This document shows positions 26,127 to 34,741 of a stretch of 64,000 nucleotides of DNA, one piece after another. The number at the start of each line of letters is the position of its first letter. Within the stretch, counting starts at the first letter, position 1. The position numbers and the translations under genes were made by a program. The stretch spans positions 124,001-188,000 of the forward strand of contig NZ_NPDX01000006.1 of the NCBI RefSeq assembly GCF_002811945.1, written 5' to 3'. Origin of the DNA: Leptospira harrisiae (lineage in GTDB: Bacteria > Spirochaetota > Leptospiria > Leptospirales > Leptospiraceae). Under the pieces are notes generated by a model, which was not told the DNA's origin, made no database searches, and saw only the letters and a list, made by a program, of their open reading frames with translations.

Positions 26127-27404
26127 CTAGGACTTAGATGGCTCCTCAAAGGACTTTAATGCTTCTTCACGGTCAGCATAGAATTGAAAAGCATTTGAAA
26201 GACCAAGTAAATGAAACACTTGCAAGATGGAACTAGTCACACCAACCAGGGCCATTTCTTTATTTCTTTTCTGTAAGTTCATTTTTACATCCAAAATCAT
26301 TCGGATTCCTAAACTAGATATGTATCTGAGTTCTGAAAAATCCAAAATCAAATGTTTTCTGTCGGTCCCAACCATTTCATCTAAAATCGTTTGTGTAATG
26401 CGGTCGAGTGGGCCCGATTCCATACGACCTTTGATTTGGACGATGACGGTTCCATTGATGCGTTTCTGCTCTATTTCATATGGTAAGTCTTGCATGGATT
26501 CCCCTCTCTTTAGCGGAACAATTACAGATAATTTCTCTGGCGATAACCGAATCGTCGCCTTTGCATAAGGTGGAAACGGGTAATGTCTCTCTGTGAGAGA
26601 ATCAACTGCTAATCCACCGTTCATTTCGGAAATAACTTCCACTTGATCCAAGGCCCTAAAATCTGCCAAGGAAAACTCTGTTTCTCGAGACTTCACTCGT
26701 ATTTCTCGGGAATAAACATGAAAAAAAGGCTCATGTTTGGAAAAGGGAGAGAATTTCTTTGGAAAACAAGAACTAATCCAACCTGTGGATCCTGCACCCG
26801 TGTAGACTAGTAATCCTGAACATTTTTGTTCTTCTTTTTGACCGAGATAGGAGATCCAAAACCGCGATGTGAGGTCTGGACTATTGTTGCGGATGGAAAG
26901 TTCACAGATTGCTGGTACAGTTCTAAGTTTGGTCCCATTTGGATACAAGATTTCCGTATCTAAAAGAGACCAAGACTCTACTTGAGTTTCTTTGAAGTTA
27001 TTTTTGACTGCTGCTTTAAGTTCTTCTGCCGTAAAACCAAGCAAAGCACCCACTGAAGAGTTAGGATCAGAATTACAGCCGATTAAATGAGTATTTCCTG
27101 CTAAATGGGCAACAAAAGTGAAATGATTATCTCCACCATGTGCCACGATCAAATCGTATTTGGATCCATCTTCTGGATCAAAGTTTTCCCGAAACACAAA
27201 ATCAGCGTTAGGAAATACATGCGCTTTTAGAAAGTTTCGAGACTCTATTTGCCTTTCATGTGACTCAAATGTTCTCTGAAAGACTTCTGGATTTTGGCGT
27301 GCGACTTCTTTATAGGCCTGAATGGAGCCGTAAGTTTCCAAATCTAATTCGTATTTGGTACGTTTGAAGACCACTACGACCTTTTTATACTTGATGGAAG
27401 GCAT
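26127..27404 (-). CDS. NAD-kinase-like protein fused to a STAS domain
   Basis: 425 residues with two clear parts. Residues 1-300 resemble the NADK2/mitochondrial-type NAD kinase: DLIVAHGGDNHFTFVAHL (the GGDGT motif here is GGDN, about 90-93), LIGCNSDPNSSVGALLGF (the GVNTDPxxSxG motif) and YTGAGSTGWI (about 201-210). Residues about 307-420 are a STAS domain as in anti-sigma-factor antagonists, with LILDFSELRYISSLGIRMIL carrying the D-x-S and the usual phosphorylatable Ser (363/364). The catalytic Asp-Gly of GGDG is changed to Asp-Asn, so kinase activity is uncertain; it may be a nucleotide sensor. It precedes the two-helix membrane protein gene with no gap. Confidence 0.85.
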   Translation of the reverse strand: MPSIKYKKVVVVFKRTKYELDLETYGSIQAYKEVARQNPEVFQRTFESHERQIESRNFLKAHVFPNADFVFRENFDPEDGSKYDLIVAHGGDNHFTFVAHLAGNTHLIGCNSDPNSSVGALLGFTAEELKAAVKNNFKETQVESWSLLDTEILYPNGTKLRTVPAICELSIRNNSPDLTSRFWISYLGQKEEQKCSGLLVYTGAGSTGWISSCFPKKFSPFSKHEPFFHVYSREIRVKSRETEFSLADFRALDQVEVISEMNGGLAVDSLTERHYPFPPYAKATIRLSPEKLSVIVPLKRGESMQDLPYEIEQKRINGTVIVQIKGRMESGPLDRITQTILDEMVGTDRKHLILDFSELRYISSLGIRMILDVKMNLQKRNKEMALVGVTSSILQVFHLLGLSNAFQFYADREEALKSFEEPSKS

Positions 27405-27581
27405 GAGTTTTGGAAGAAATTCCCATTTTCCTTAGGGAAATAAAGGTTTTTTTGAAAAAACTTAGTTTTTCTTAGGAAATTTGCAGAAAAATTGTATCCA
27501 AAATCAATTTAGTCTTGTACCAAATCATGTAGTTTTGTAAATAATGTGTAACCGTTAAATGGTTTAGAGGAAAATCAAAGT

Positions 27582-27887
27582 ATGGCAACAACTCCTACCC
27601 CAATGAAGAAGTCCGAAATGCTCAGCGAACTAGCTGAAACAACTGGTATGACCAAAAAGAACGTAGCAGCGTTCCTAGACTCCTTTGTTGAACTCGCCTA
27701 TAAAGAAACTAAGAAAAACGGAGCATTTGTGATTCCTGGTTTAGGAAAACTTGTTAAACGCAATCGTCCTAAACGTAAAGGTAGAAACCCTGCAACCGGT
27801 GAAGCGATTATGATCCCTGCTAAAACTGTTGTTAAATTCACGCTATCTAAGACTTGTAAAGACGCTGTTGTGCCTCCAAAGAAATAA
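27582..27887 (+). CDS. hup: HU family nucleoid protein
   Basis: 101 residues. HU/IHF-like DNA-binding fold with the signature GAFVIPGLGKLVKRNRPKRKGRNPATGEAIMIPA, including the conserved R-N-P-x-T-G-E loop whose Pro intercalates DNA. An N-terminal extension of about ten residues (MATTPTPMKK) precedes the first helix. It organises and bends chromosomal DNA. The ATG is preceded by GAGGAAAA, and the upstream 177 bp are very A+T-rich with a -35-like TTGTAC (27515-27520) and TAAATAAT downstream. The gene ends in an intrinsic terminator at 27900, so it is a short single transcript. Confidence 0.96.
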   Translation: MATTPTPMKKSEMLSELAETTGMTKKNVAAFLDSFVELAYKETKKNGAFVIPGLGKLVKRNRPKRKGRNPATGEAIMIPAKTVVKFTLSKTCKDAVVPPKK

Positions 27888-27899
27888 TTTAGTTTGTGA

Positions 27900-27928
27900 A
27901 CCCAGGAGGACGACCCCCTGGGTATTTT
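27900..27928 (+). terminator. Intrinsic terminator of hup
   Basis: ACCCAGGAGG pairs with CCCCCTGGGT (9 of 10 pairs, one mismatch) around the loop ACGA, followed by a short T run (ATTTT). It also contains the only Shine-Dalgarno-like sequence (AGGAGG) for the next gene, sequestered in the left arm. Confidence 0.7.
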
Positions 27929-28381
27929 ATGGATAAAAAACCTTATCCTTTTTTACCTTTCGACGATTCTCTTGTTGGAGAGAAAATCCTTCTTGTTTGG
28001 CAAAAAAGTCATCATTCTGAAAAAAATCTAAAAGAACATTTATTAAAAGCATTGGATCTAACTGAAGATCAGATTGTTTTTACTCCGAATGCCATCAAAC
28101 AAACGTTAATGGTTTCGTATCCTACTGAAATTCGCAACTACATTGACCAAAAACATCCATCTAAGATCACAGACTTGTTATTGACGATAGCTAAAGGTAA
28201 GTCCAATGTTCATCCTGTTCCGGCGCTCGACATTACCTTTGAATTGATTGAATGGATTCTTACTGGATTTGATTTGGATGATGTATTGGTTGAAACCTTA
28301 TCTGCATTATTCGGAACTTCCCTAACCAACGAATTTATAGACCAAGTGAGAGCTGAGTACATCAAAGAACTCAGAGGATAA
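27929..28381 (+). CDS. Conserved hypothetical protein next to hup
   Basis: 150 residues from the ATG at 27929 (MDKKPYPFLPFDDSLVGEK). A GTG at 27896 in the same frame is unlikely because it lies before the terminator hairpin. Soluble, no motif that I recognise; helical with a Leu-rich end. The nearest Shine-Dalgarno sequence is inside the terminator stem about 20 nt upstream, so translation may be weak. About 90 bp to the ether-lipid operon. Confidence 0.68.
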   Translation: MDKKPYPFLPFDDSLVGEKILLVWQKSHHSEKNLKEHLLKALDLTEDQIVFTPNAIKQTLMVSYPTEIRNYIDQKHPSKITDLLLTIAKGKSNVHPVPALDITFELIEWILTGFDLDDVLVETLSALFGTSLTNEFIDQVRAEYIKELRG

Positions 28382-28420
28382 AGATTTTTTCGGAGCCCTG
28401 TTTATTTTGGTTGTCAAATA

Positions 28421-28435
28421 TTGAACTTGGTTCAA
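28421..28435. promoter_or_regulatory. Palindromic operator candidate (TTGAAC-N3-GTTCAA) before the ether-lipid operon
   Basis: A perfect 6-bp inverted repeat with 3-bp centre, adjoining a TTGTCA (28411-28416) that could be a -35 box. The operon encodes a TetR regulator, and such palindromes near promoters are the usual TetR-family target. The alternative TTG start of the next gene would fall inside this repeat, which argues for the ATG start at 28469. Confidence 0.45.
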
Positions 28436-28468
28436 ATTTTGGAACAAATAAGGACTTTGGTTACCAAT

Positions 28469-30085
28469 ATGCAAACTCGTAATATTTATAAATGGGGATC
28501 TCCCGATGTAGAAGAAAAACTTCCTGAACATACTTTAAAATTTTTGGAAGAACAGTTCCCCGTTGATAAAGAGTTCAAAGCATCCTTTCCAAAAGGAGAC
28601 CTTCCTCTAAATCCCTTAAAAAAATCTAAACTTTCGCAAACAACAATCACAAAGTTAAAACAAATAGTTGGAAAAGATTATGTTTCGTTAGATGATACAT
28701 CACGAGCAAGCCATTCCATTGGAAAGTTTTATACAGAGATATATAAAGCAAGATTTGGTGAAGTTACAGATGTAGTCGATGTGGTTGTTTCTCCCAAAAA
28801 TGAAGCGGAAGTAATCGAAATTATCGCACTTGCCAATGCTAATAAAATTCCAGTGATTCCTTATGGAGCTGGATCAACAGTCACAAAAGCATTACAAGCT
28901 CCTAAAGGCGGGATTTCTTTAGATTTATCTAGATTAAACCGAATCATCGAATTCAATGCAATTGATTCCACAGTCACTGTAGAAGCAGGAGTTTATGGGC
29001 CTGTTTTAGAAAAACATTTAAACGAACGTGGATATACTTGCGGACACTTTCCACAGTCTTTTGAGTTCTCAACCGTTGGAGGTTGGATAGCTGCTAAAGG
29101 GGCAGGGCAGGCCTCTACTGGTTATGGAAAAATAGAAGATATACTTCTCAGTTTAACAGCCATTACACCTTCTGGAAAATTTGAATCAAAAGCATACCCA
29201 GCCGCATCCATTGGGCCAGATTTATTCCGTTTGTTTCTCGGAACAGAAGGAAGTTTTGGAGTCATTACAAAAGCTACTTTAAAAATTCGGAAATTCCATT
29301 CTGAAAATTCTGCTAAAGGTTCCTTTATCTTTAAAAACTTTGAAAAAGCTGTGGAGACAATGAGAGATGTGATGCAAGCGGGATTTGGTAAACCCCACTT
29401 CTTTCGAATCCAAGACCCAGAAGAAACAGACATTTCTTTTCATATGAGTGGGCTTCATGGTGGCAAGGAAGATTATTTTCTTAGATTCATTGGTTACAAA
29501 CCAATGGAAAGATCTCTTATGCACATCATCATAGATGGTGATCCAACTTATACAAAAGAAGTACTGAAAAAAATCAAAAAAATTGCAAAACGGAATGGTG
29601 GGTTTTCTACAGGAGAATCTCCAGTAAACAAGTGGTTACATCAAAGATATTCTAGTGCGTATCTCAGAGATTATTTGATGGATGAAGGGATTCGTATCGA
29701 TACTTTAGAGACGGCTGTTAGTTGGTCGAATTTGCATGGGTTATGGGAAAAGACTAGAGCGTATATTAAAAGCCACGAAAACACATCTTGTATGGTTCAT
29801 ATATCCCATGCTTATGAAAACGGAGCCAATTTGTATTTTATATTTTTGAGCCCAATTGATAAAAAAAACGAAGAAACAAACTTTGTAAAGTTTCATAAAG
29901 GAATCATTGATAGCATCCATAAAAATGGAGGTTCGTTATCACACCATCATGGAATTGGACGAATGTTGTCCCCATGGATGGAAAGCGAAGTTGGGAAAGA
30001 GGGACTACGTATTTTGTCTTCAATCAAAAAGACATTCGATCCGAAAGGAATTATGAATCCAGGCGGACTCTTAGGACTTAAATAA
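28469..30085 (+). CDS. Alkyl-dihydroxyacetonephosphate synthase-like FAD oxidase
   Basis: 538 residues from the ATG at 28469; AAGGA stands about 13 nt upstream. N-terminal RNIYKWGSPD matches the WNGWG-type opening of AGPS. A PCMH/FAD-binding domain follows (VIPYGAGSTVTKAL, CGHFPQSFEFSTVGGWIAA, GTEGSFGVITKATLKI), and the C-terminus has the AGPS hallmark LSHHHGIGRML followed by DPKGIMNPGGLL. AGPS exchanges the acyl group of 1-acyl-DHAP for a fatty alcohol, making the ether bond of ether lipids; it is a flavoprotein without net redox. The TetR, lipid kinase and GlpD genes that follow in overlapping order support a glycerolipid role. An alternative is a D-lactate/glycolate-type oxidase, which the triple His and the N-terminus make less likely. 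Confidence 0.85.
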   Translation: MQTRNIYKWGSPDVEEKLPEHTLKFLEEQFPVDKEFKASFPKGDLPLNPLKKSKLSQTTITKLKQIVGKDYVSLDDTSRASHSIGKFYTEIYKARFGEVTDVVDVVVSPKNEAEVIEIIALANANKIPVIPYGAGSTVTKALQAPKGGISLDLSRLNRIIEFNAIDSTVTVEAGVYGPVLEKHLNERGYTCGHFPQSFEFSTVGGWIAAKGAGQASTGYGKIEDILLSLTAITPSGKFESKAYPAASIGPDLFRLFLGTEGSFGVITKATLKIRKFHSENSAKGSFIFKNFEKAVETMRDVMQAGFGKPHFFRIQDPEETDISFHMSGLHGGKEDYFLRFIGYKPMERSLMHIIIDGDPTYTKEVLKKIKKIAKRNGGFSTGESPVNKWLHQRYSSAYLRDYLMDEGIRIDTLETAVSWSNLHGLWEKTRAYIKSHENTSCMVHISHAYENGANLYFIFLSPIDKKNEETNFVKFHKGIIDSIHKNGGSLSHHHGIGRMLSPWMESEVGKEGLRILSSIKKTFDPKGIMNPGGLLGLK

Positions 30086-30726
30086 TGGGTGTTTCTGAAA
30101 GGAAAAAACGTGAATTTGCACAAAGAGAAACAGATATTCTCAATTGTGCAATTGAACTCTTTAGGACTAAACATCCATCCCTAGTTAAGATGGATGATAT
30201 TGCCAAACATTTGGAGATAGGGCGGGGGACAATCTATCTCCATTTTAAAAGTAAAGATGATTTGATGGCTAGGATACAATATGAAGATTATGTTCGATTG
30301 CGTATCCGTTTGGAAAAAGCATTGGAAGAACATACTGCCATTGAAATGTCTAGAAAAGCTATCAGGGCTTATATTGATCATTGTTTGGGAGATCGCCATA
30401 TGTATCTTGTTGCCAGACAATGTGGTGTTAACTTAAATATTAATAATGTATCTGAAGATATGAGTAAACTTCTTACGGATGAAAGAACCAATCGGTTAAC
30501 ACTTTTAGAAAAAATCTATAAACAAGCAAAACAAGAGAACCTAATCAATACGCGAGGCACTTACCCTAATGTAGCCGTTGCATGGGGGATGATTCGTGGT
30601 GCTGTAGAAGTAATTTTAGACGGGCATTTTCAAAACGAAATCAAAAGTGAAAAAGCTTATTTAGAAACAATTGAACATGTATTATTCTATGGATTATTTT
30701 CTGGTGGAAACAAAGGAGAGACTTGA
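30085..30726 (+). CDS. TetR-family transcriptional regulator
   Basis: 213 residues. N-terminal TetR helix-turn-helix: ILNCAIELFRTKHPSLVKMDDIAKHLEIGRGTIYLHFKSKDDLM in sequence order, with GRGTIYLHF as the recognition region. The C-terminal domain is an all-helical ligand pocket. The start overlaps the AGPS-like stop by 1 bp (TAATG) and its stop overlaps the next start by 1 bp, so it is cotranscribed with the lipid genes; likely an autoregulated sensor of an acyl-CoA or lipid intermediate. Candidate operator at 28421-28435. Confidence 0.92.
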   Translation: MGVSERKKREFAQRETDILNCAIELFRTKHPSLVKMDDIAKHLEIGRGTIYLHFKSKDDLMARIQYEDYVRLRIRLEKALEEHTAIEMSRKAIRAYIDHCLGDRHMYLVARQCGVNLNINNVSEDMSKLLTDERTNRLTLLEKIYKQAKQENLINTRGTYPNVAVAWGMIRGAVEVILDGHFQNEIKSEKAYLETIEHVLFYGLFSGGNKGET

Positions 30727-31652
30727 TGAGAAAGATGAAGGTGATTATCAATCCTGTATCTGGCGGAGGTCTCTCTGCAAAAGTTTGGAAAAAAGTAGAG
30801 CCAGAGCTAATCAAAAAAGGGATTCCATACGAGTTTGAAGCAACAACGAAAGAACGTGCAGCACGTGATATCGCAAGAGATGCCGTCAAACAAGGGTTCC
30901 ATTGGATACTTGGTATCGGTGGGGATGGAACTTTTTCGAATGTCATTAATGGTCTTTTTGAAAATGGAAAGTTGCTAAACAAAAATGTTATTTTTAGTCC
31001 TATCCCTGCGGGCCGAGGAAACGATTTTATAAAAACGGTCAAGGTTCCAAAAAACCCAATCAAGGCATTAGAACAAATTCTAGATGGAAAGGAACGGATC
31101 ATTGATTTGATTGCTGTGACATATACGAAGGCTGATAAAACAAAAGGTAATTATCTTTGTTTGAATTTGGCTGATTTTGGGATGGGAGGCGAAGTTGTTT
31201 ATAAGGTAAATCGTTCGAGACTTGCGTCCATCATTGGTGGGAAGGGTGTATTTTTATTATATTCGATTCTTGGTTTATTCACCTATACCAACAAAAAGAT
31301 AACTCTCACACTTTCCAAATTTGAAAAAATCACAAACAGATGTAGGTTAGTAGTATGTGCTAACGGAGAGTATGCGGGTGGTGGAATGTGGTTCGCACCA
31401 AAAGCAAAACTTGAAGACGGCAAAATGGATTTACTCGCGATCCAGGATGTGACTGTGATGGAAACACTTCGCAAATTTGGTTATTTGTATCGAGGTAAGT
31501 TGTCAGAAGATTCCAAAGTCATTTCAAAACAGATCACCGAACTGACGGCTGAATCGGATGAAGATGTTTTTATAGATGTAGATGGCGAGAATATGGGACA
31601 ACTCCCTGCTCATTTCAAAGTGCTGCCGAATGTACTTCCAATCAAATGTTAA
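30726..31652 (+). CDS. Diacylglycerol kinase-family lipid kinase
   Basis: 308 residues from the ATG at 30726, which overlaps the TetR stop (TGATG); a TTG one codon earlier is possible. Signatures of the DAGK/YegS/sphingosine kinase superfamily: VIINPVSGGG at the N-terminus, GIGGDGTFSNVINGL (nucleotide-binding GGDGT), PIPAGRGNDFIKT and C-terminal EDVFIDVDGENMG. It phosphorylates diacylglycerol or a similar lipid with ATP. In this operon it would supply phosphatidate or recycle DAG next to the ether-lipid synthase. Confidence 0.92.
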   Translation: MRKMKVIINPVSGGGLSAKVWKKVEPELIKKGIPYEFEATTKERAARDIARDAVKQGFHWILGIGGDGTFSNVINGLFENGKLLNKNVIFSPIPAGRGNDFIKTVKVPKNPIKALEQILDGKERIIDLIAVTYTKADKTKGNYLCLNLADFGMGGEVVYKVNRSRLASIIGGKGVFLLYSILGLFTYTNKKITLTLSKFEKITNRCRLVVCANGEYAGGGMWFAPKAKLEDGKMDLLAIQDVTVMETLRKFGYLYRGKLSEDSKVISKQITELTAESDEDVFIDVDGENMGQLPAHFKVLPNVLPIKC

Positions 31653-31656
31653 TCCA

Positions 31657-33297
31657 ATGAAACAAATTACAAAAAACGAAAGTTCAAGACTTAGTCACTT
31701 AAAATCTGAATACGACATCATCATTATCGGTGGTGGAATAACAGGCGCGAATGTTCTCTGGGATGCCACCCTTCGCGGATATAATTGTTTACTTGTGGAA
31801 AAAAATGATTATGCTTCGGGCACTAGCCAAGCCACTTCTAAACTCATTCACGGCGGACTTAGGTATTTAAAAAATCTTGAGTTTGGACTTGTGCGTGAAT
31901 CTCTTTCAGAAAGAAGGTACCTTGCTAAAATTTCTCCTCATGCAGTAAGGCCAATGGGATTTATCATTCCCATTCGTTCTTTATTTCAAAGAATCCTTTT
32001 GTTTTTTGGGATGGAGTTGTATAATGCTCTTTCTTTCGATCGTAATCGCGAAATTGATGCTGATGTCCAACTTCCTAGATATCGATGGAATTCATTAGGT
32101 GAAACCATCTATAAAGTTTTGGGATTAGATAGAAAGTCATTGAAAGGTAGTTTTCAATATTATGATTATGCGAATCCCAATCCTGAAAAACACACAACTG
32201 AGTTTATCTTATCAGCTAAAGAAAAAGGTGCTCATGCCTTTAATTACCTTGCGGTTACTACTTTAAAGAAACAAAATAGCGGCGGTTATACGGTTGGACT
32301 TACTGATTCTCTAACCGGAAAGAAAGTATTAGTTTCTACTAAGGTCGTTGTGAACTCGGCGGGACCTTGGGCCGATGTGATTGAGTCCATGACTGGAGTT
32401 ACAGCAGAGAAAAAACTCGTACGTTCTAAAGGGATCCATGCGGTAGTTCGCAATATTTGTGGGAATGAATGTGCTGTGTTATCCAAAAGAGATGGTTCTC
32501 ATCTTTTTGTCATACCTTGGCGTGGGAAAACCATTGTGGGGACTACAGATACTGCTTACGGCGATGACCCTGATGCATTTAAAGTCAAACAATCGGAAAT
32601 CGTAGAATTACTAGATGAAGTAAATTACAGTTTTGGATTTGCAAAACTCACTCTGAAGGATGTGGATTATTATTATGGTGGGCTTCGTCCTCTTGTAGAA
32701 GACCCAGGGAGTACAGAAGGAACATACTCTGCCTCTAGAAAATCAGAAATCTTTCATTATGAAAACGAAGGGTTCCCCGGATTCTTTTCTGCGTTAGGTG
32801 GAAAGTATACAACGAGCCGCGCCGTAGCAGAAAATTTGGTAAATGCAATTGACACTTACACAAAAGGGCAAGAGTCACCCTGTGCAACAAAATTCACACC
32901 TCTACTTGGGGGAAGATACCAAAGTTTAAAAGAACTAGTGAATGAGCTTCAATTGAAATATACAAAATCTTCCGGTTCTAAAATAGAAACACTTGCCAGA
33001 CGTTATGGTAGTGTCACTTGGAAGATTTTATCGATAGAAGGAAAAGAATTTTATCGAATTCCAAACGGTGAAATTTATTATGAAGAAGAAGTGGAATACA
33101 TGCTGACTCATGAAGATATTTTCCATCTAACTGATTTTTACTTTAGAAGGTCAGGTGTCGGTACTGTTGGTACACTTGATTCCGCTGAAAGGACAAGGCT
33201 TGATAAAAAAATAGCTAAAATTTTGGGTTGGAATGCTGATCGATTGAAAATGGAAACGAAGTTAGTTGACGAAAGGTACAAATGGTTTGTTGATTAA
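31657..33297 (+). CDS. glpD: FAD-dependent glycerol-3-phosphate dehydrogenase
   Basis: 546 residues from the ATG at 31657, 5 bp after the lipid kinase stop; an upstream TTG would overlap that gene by 71 bp. FAD-binding Rossmann motif IIIGGGITGANVLWDA and the GlpD-type KNDYASGTSQATSKLIHGGLRYL in sequence, then VGTTDTAYGDDPDAF and GGKYTTSRAVAENLV. It oxidises glycerol-3-phosphate to DHAP and passes electrons to quinone at the membrane. DHAP is the precursor of 1-acyl-DHAP, so it ties directly to the alkyl-DHAP synthase-like enzyme in the same operon. The thioesterase gene starts at its stop (TAATG overlap). Confidence 0.94.
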   Translation: MKQITKNESSRLSHLKSEYDIIIIGGGITGANVLWDATLRGYNCLLVEKNDYASGTSQATSKLIHGGLRYLKNLEFGLVRESLSERRYLAKISPHAVRPMGFIIPIRSLFQRILLFFGMELYNALSFDRNREIDADVQLPRYRWNSLGETIYKVLGLDRKSLKGSFQYYDYANPNPEKHTTEFILSAKEKGAHAFNYLAVTTLKKQNSGGYTVGLTDSLTGKKVLVSTKVVVNSAGPWADVIESMTGVTAEKKLVRSKGIHAVVRNICGNECAVLSKRDGSHLFVIPWRGKTIVGTTDTAYGDDPDAFKVKQSEIVELLDEVNYSFGFAKLTLKDVDYYYGGLRPLVEDPGSTEGTYSASRKSEIFHYENEGFPGFFSALGGKYTTSRAVAENLVNAIDTYTKGQESPCATKFTPLLGGRYQSLKELVNELQLKYTKSSGSKIETLARRYGSVTWKILSIEGKEFYRIPNGEIYYEEEVEYMLTHEDIFHLTDFYFRRSGVGTVGTLDSAERTRLDKKIAKILGWNADRLKMETKLVDERYKWFVD

Positions 33298-33719
33298 TGG
33301 CGCGAATCTCTATCGAAATTCCCGAAAAACAAATTTATTCTACGGAGTTAAGCGTTCGAATCTCGGATATTAATTTTGCAGGGCATCTTGCACATGATGC
33401 CATATTAACCTTAACTCATGAATGTCGGGCCCGGTTTTTTCATTTTCATGGTTGGACGGAAATTAATGTAGAAGGGAAGGGGATAGTGGTATCGGATGTT
33501 GCTATTGTTTATAAATCAGAAGCATTTTTTCCTGATGACTTAGTGATGCAACTTTATGTGGACAATGTGTCCAAAAAATCATTGGAAATGGTTTATGTAA
33601 TTACCCATAAAAATGGGGGAAAAGAAATTGCTCGTGCCAAAACGGCGATCGTTTTCTTTGATTATGCGGAAAGAAAACCCTGCCCCATTCCCGATGTTTT
33701 TTTAAAAGTCCTTATTTGA
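33297..33719 (+). CDS. YbgC-type acyl-CoA thioesterase (hotdog fold)
   Basis: 140 residues, 4HBT hotdog domain with RISDINFAGHLAHDAILTLTHECRARFF, the strand-helix pattern of YbgC/4-hydroxybenzoyl-CoA thioesterases; the usual catalytic Asp is present (SDIN). It is the last gene of the lipid operon, overlapping glpD by 1 bp, and ends 8 bp inside the convergent meaB gene. Likely releases or recycles acyl groups from the lipid pathway; substrate not determined. Confidence 0.85.
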   Translation: MARISIEIPEKQIYSTELSVRISDINFAGHLAHDAILTLTHECRARFFHFHGWTEINVEGKGIVVSDVAIVYKSEAFFPDDLVMQLYVDNVSKKSLEMVYVITHKNGGKEIARAKTAIVFFDYAERKPCPIPDVFLKVLI

Positions 33720-34701
33720 TTTTTGTTTGGATGAGGGAAACGATTTTACGTTCTTCTTCTTCATACTTTAGTTTTTGAATTCCGCCCAGTGGATTTCGTT
33801 TCACTGCTTGGTTCCATTGCGAAGATTCTATTTTTTCCCAAATCGAAATTCCCCATCTGCCATATTCATTGCGAATCCATTGTGTGAGTTGGGTGAGGGT
33901 TTCTGTATTTTTGTCCTTCCGTTTTTGGTAATTTAAAATGTAGTTTAATAGTTCTTCGATACCTTTTCGTTTGGTGACGGATGTTTTGAAAATAGGGGGA
34001 AGGGATTGGTCGGGAAGAATGTCTTTAATAAATTCCAAAGTGGATTCTAACATATAATAACTCGAATTAGCCAATGACTCCTCATCACATTTGTTGATGA
34101 TAAAGGCTTCGGGAACTTCCATAATTCCTGACTTCATAAATTGTACTTGGTCTCCACCAAGAGGTTGCATCACAAGAAAGGATAAATCAGAGATTAGAGA
34201 AACTGAGATTTCGTTTTGGCCAATCCCTACTGTTTCTACAAATACATAATCAAAAATGCGTCTTAAGAAACGGATGACATGGTACGTATAAGGATTGAGT
34301 CCACCTAGTTCCAATTGCGAAGGTTGGGATCTAAAATAAATTCGTGTGTCCCTTCTGGGAAGGGTGACTCTTGTTCTATCGCCTAAGATGGACCCACCAC
34401 TTAAATTGGAGGAAGGATCAATGGCAACAATGGCCATTTTTTTATCGGGAGCAAAATCTAGGAAAAGTTTGCATAACTCACCGAGTAACGAGGATTTGCC
34501 GGCACCTGGTGTTCCTGTGATACCGATAGTGAGTCCTTCTTTTGAGTTTGGATTTTGGAGGATTAGTTCTTGGAATAAAGATTCTCGAAATTCTAAATTG
34601 TTTTCTGTTTCAATTTTAGAAATGATTTTTGCAATCGGATACTTTTCACCGAGAAGTGCCTCCGAAACCAGTTGGGATAAAGATTCTTTGGTATCAATCA
34701 A
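33712..34701 (-). CDS. meaB: MeaB/ArgK-family G-protein chaperone of B12-dependent mutase
   Basis: 329 residues. P-loop GITGTPGAGKSSLLGEL, the family-specific switch AIDPSSNLSGGSILGDRTRV, DYVFVETVGIGQNEISV and NKCDE: the complete MeaB/MMAA signature. These GTPases gate delivery and repair of adenosylcobalamin on acyl-CoA mutases. The gene follows the mutase gene (34804-36822) on the same strand, with a 102-bp gap holding a hairpin. The start is a TTG (34701) without an obvious ribosome-binding site; the only nearby ATG is out of frame. Confidence 0.95.
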   Translation of the reverse strand: MIDTKESLSQLVSEALLGEKYPIAKIISKIETENNLEFRESLFQELILQNPNSKEGLTIGITGTPGAGKSSLLGELCKLFLDFAPDKKMAIVAIDPSSNLSGGSILGDRTRVTLPRRDTRIYFRSQPSQLELGGLNPYTYHVIRFLRRIFDYVFVETVGIGQNEISVSLISDLSFLVMQPLGGDQVQFMKSGIMEVPEAFIINKCDEESLANSSYYMLESTLEFIKDILPDQSLPPIFKTSVTKRKGIEELLNYILNYQKRKDKNTETLTQLTQWIRNEYGRWGISIWEKIESSQWNQAVKRNPLGGIQKLKYEEEERKIVSLIQTKIK

Positions 34702-34741
34702 GAGTGGTTGCCATTAAAAAAGATAAGTTAGAGTAGTGGAA

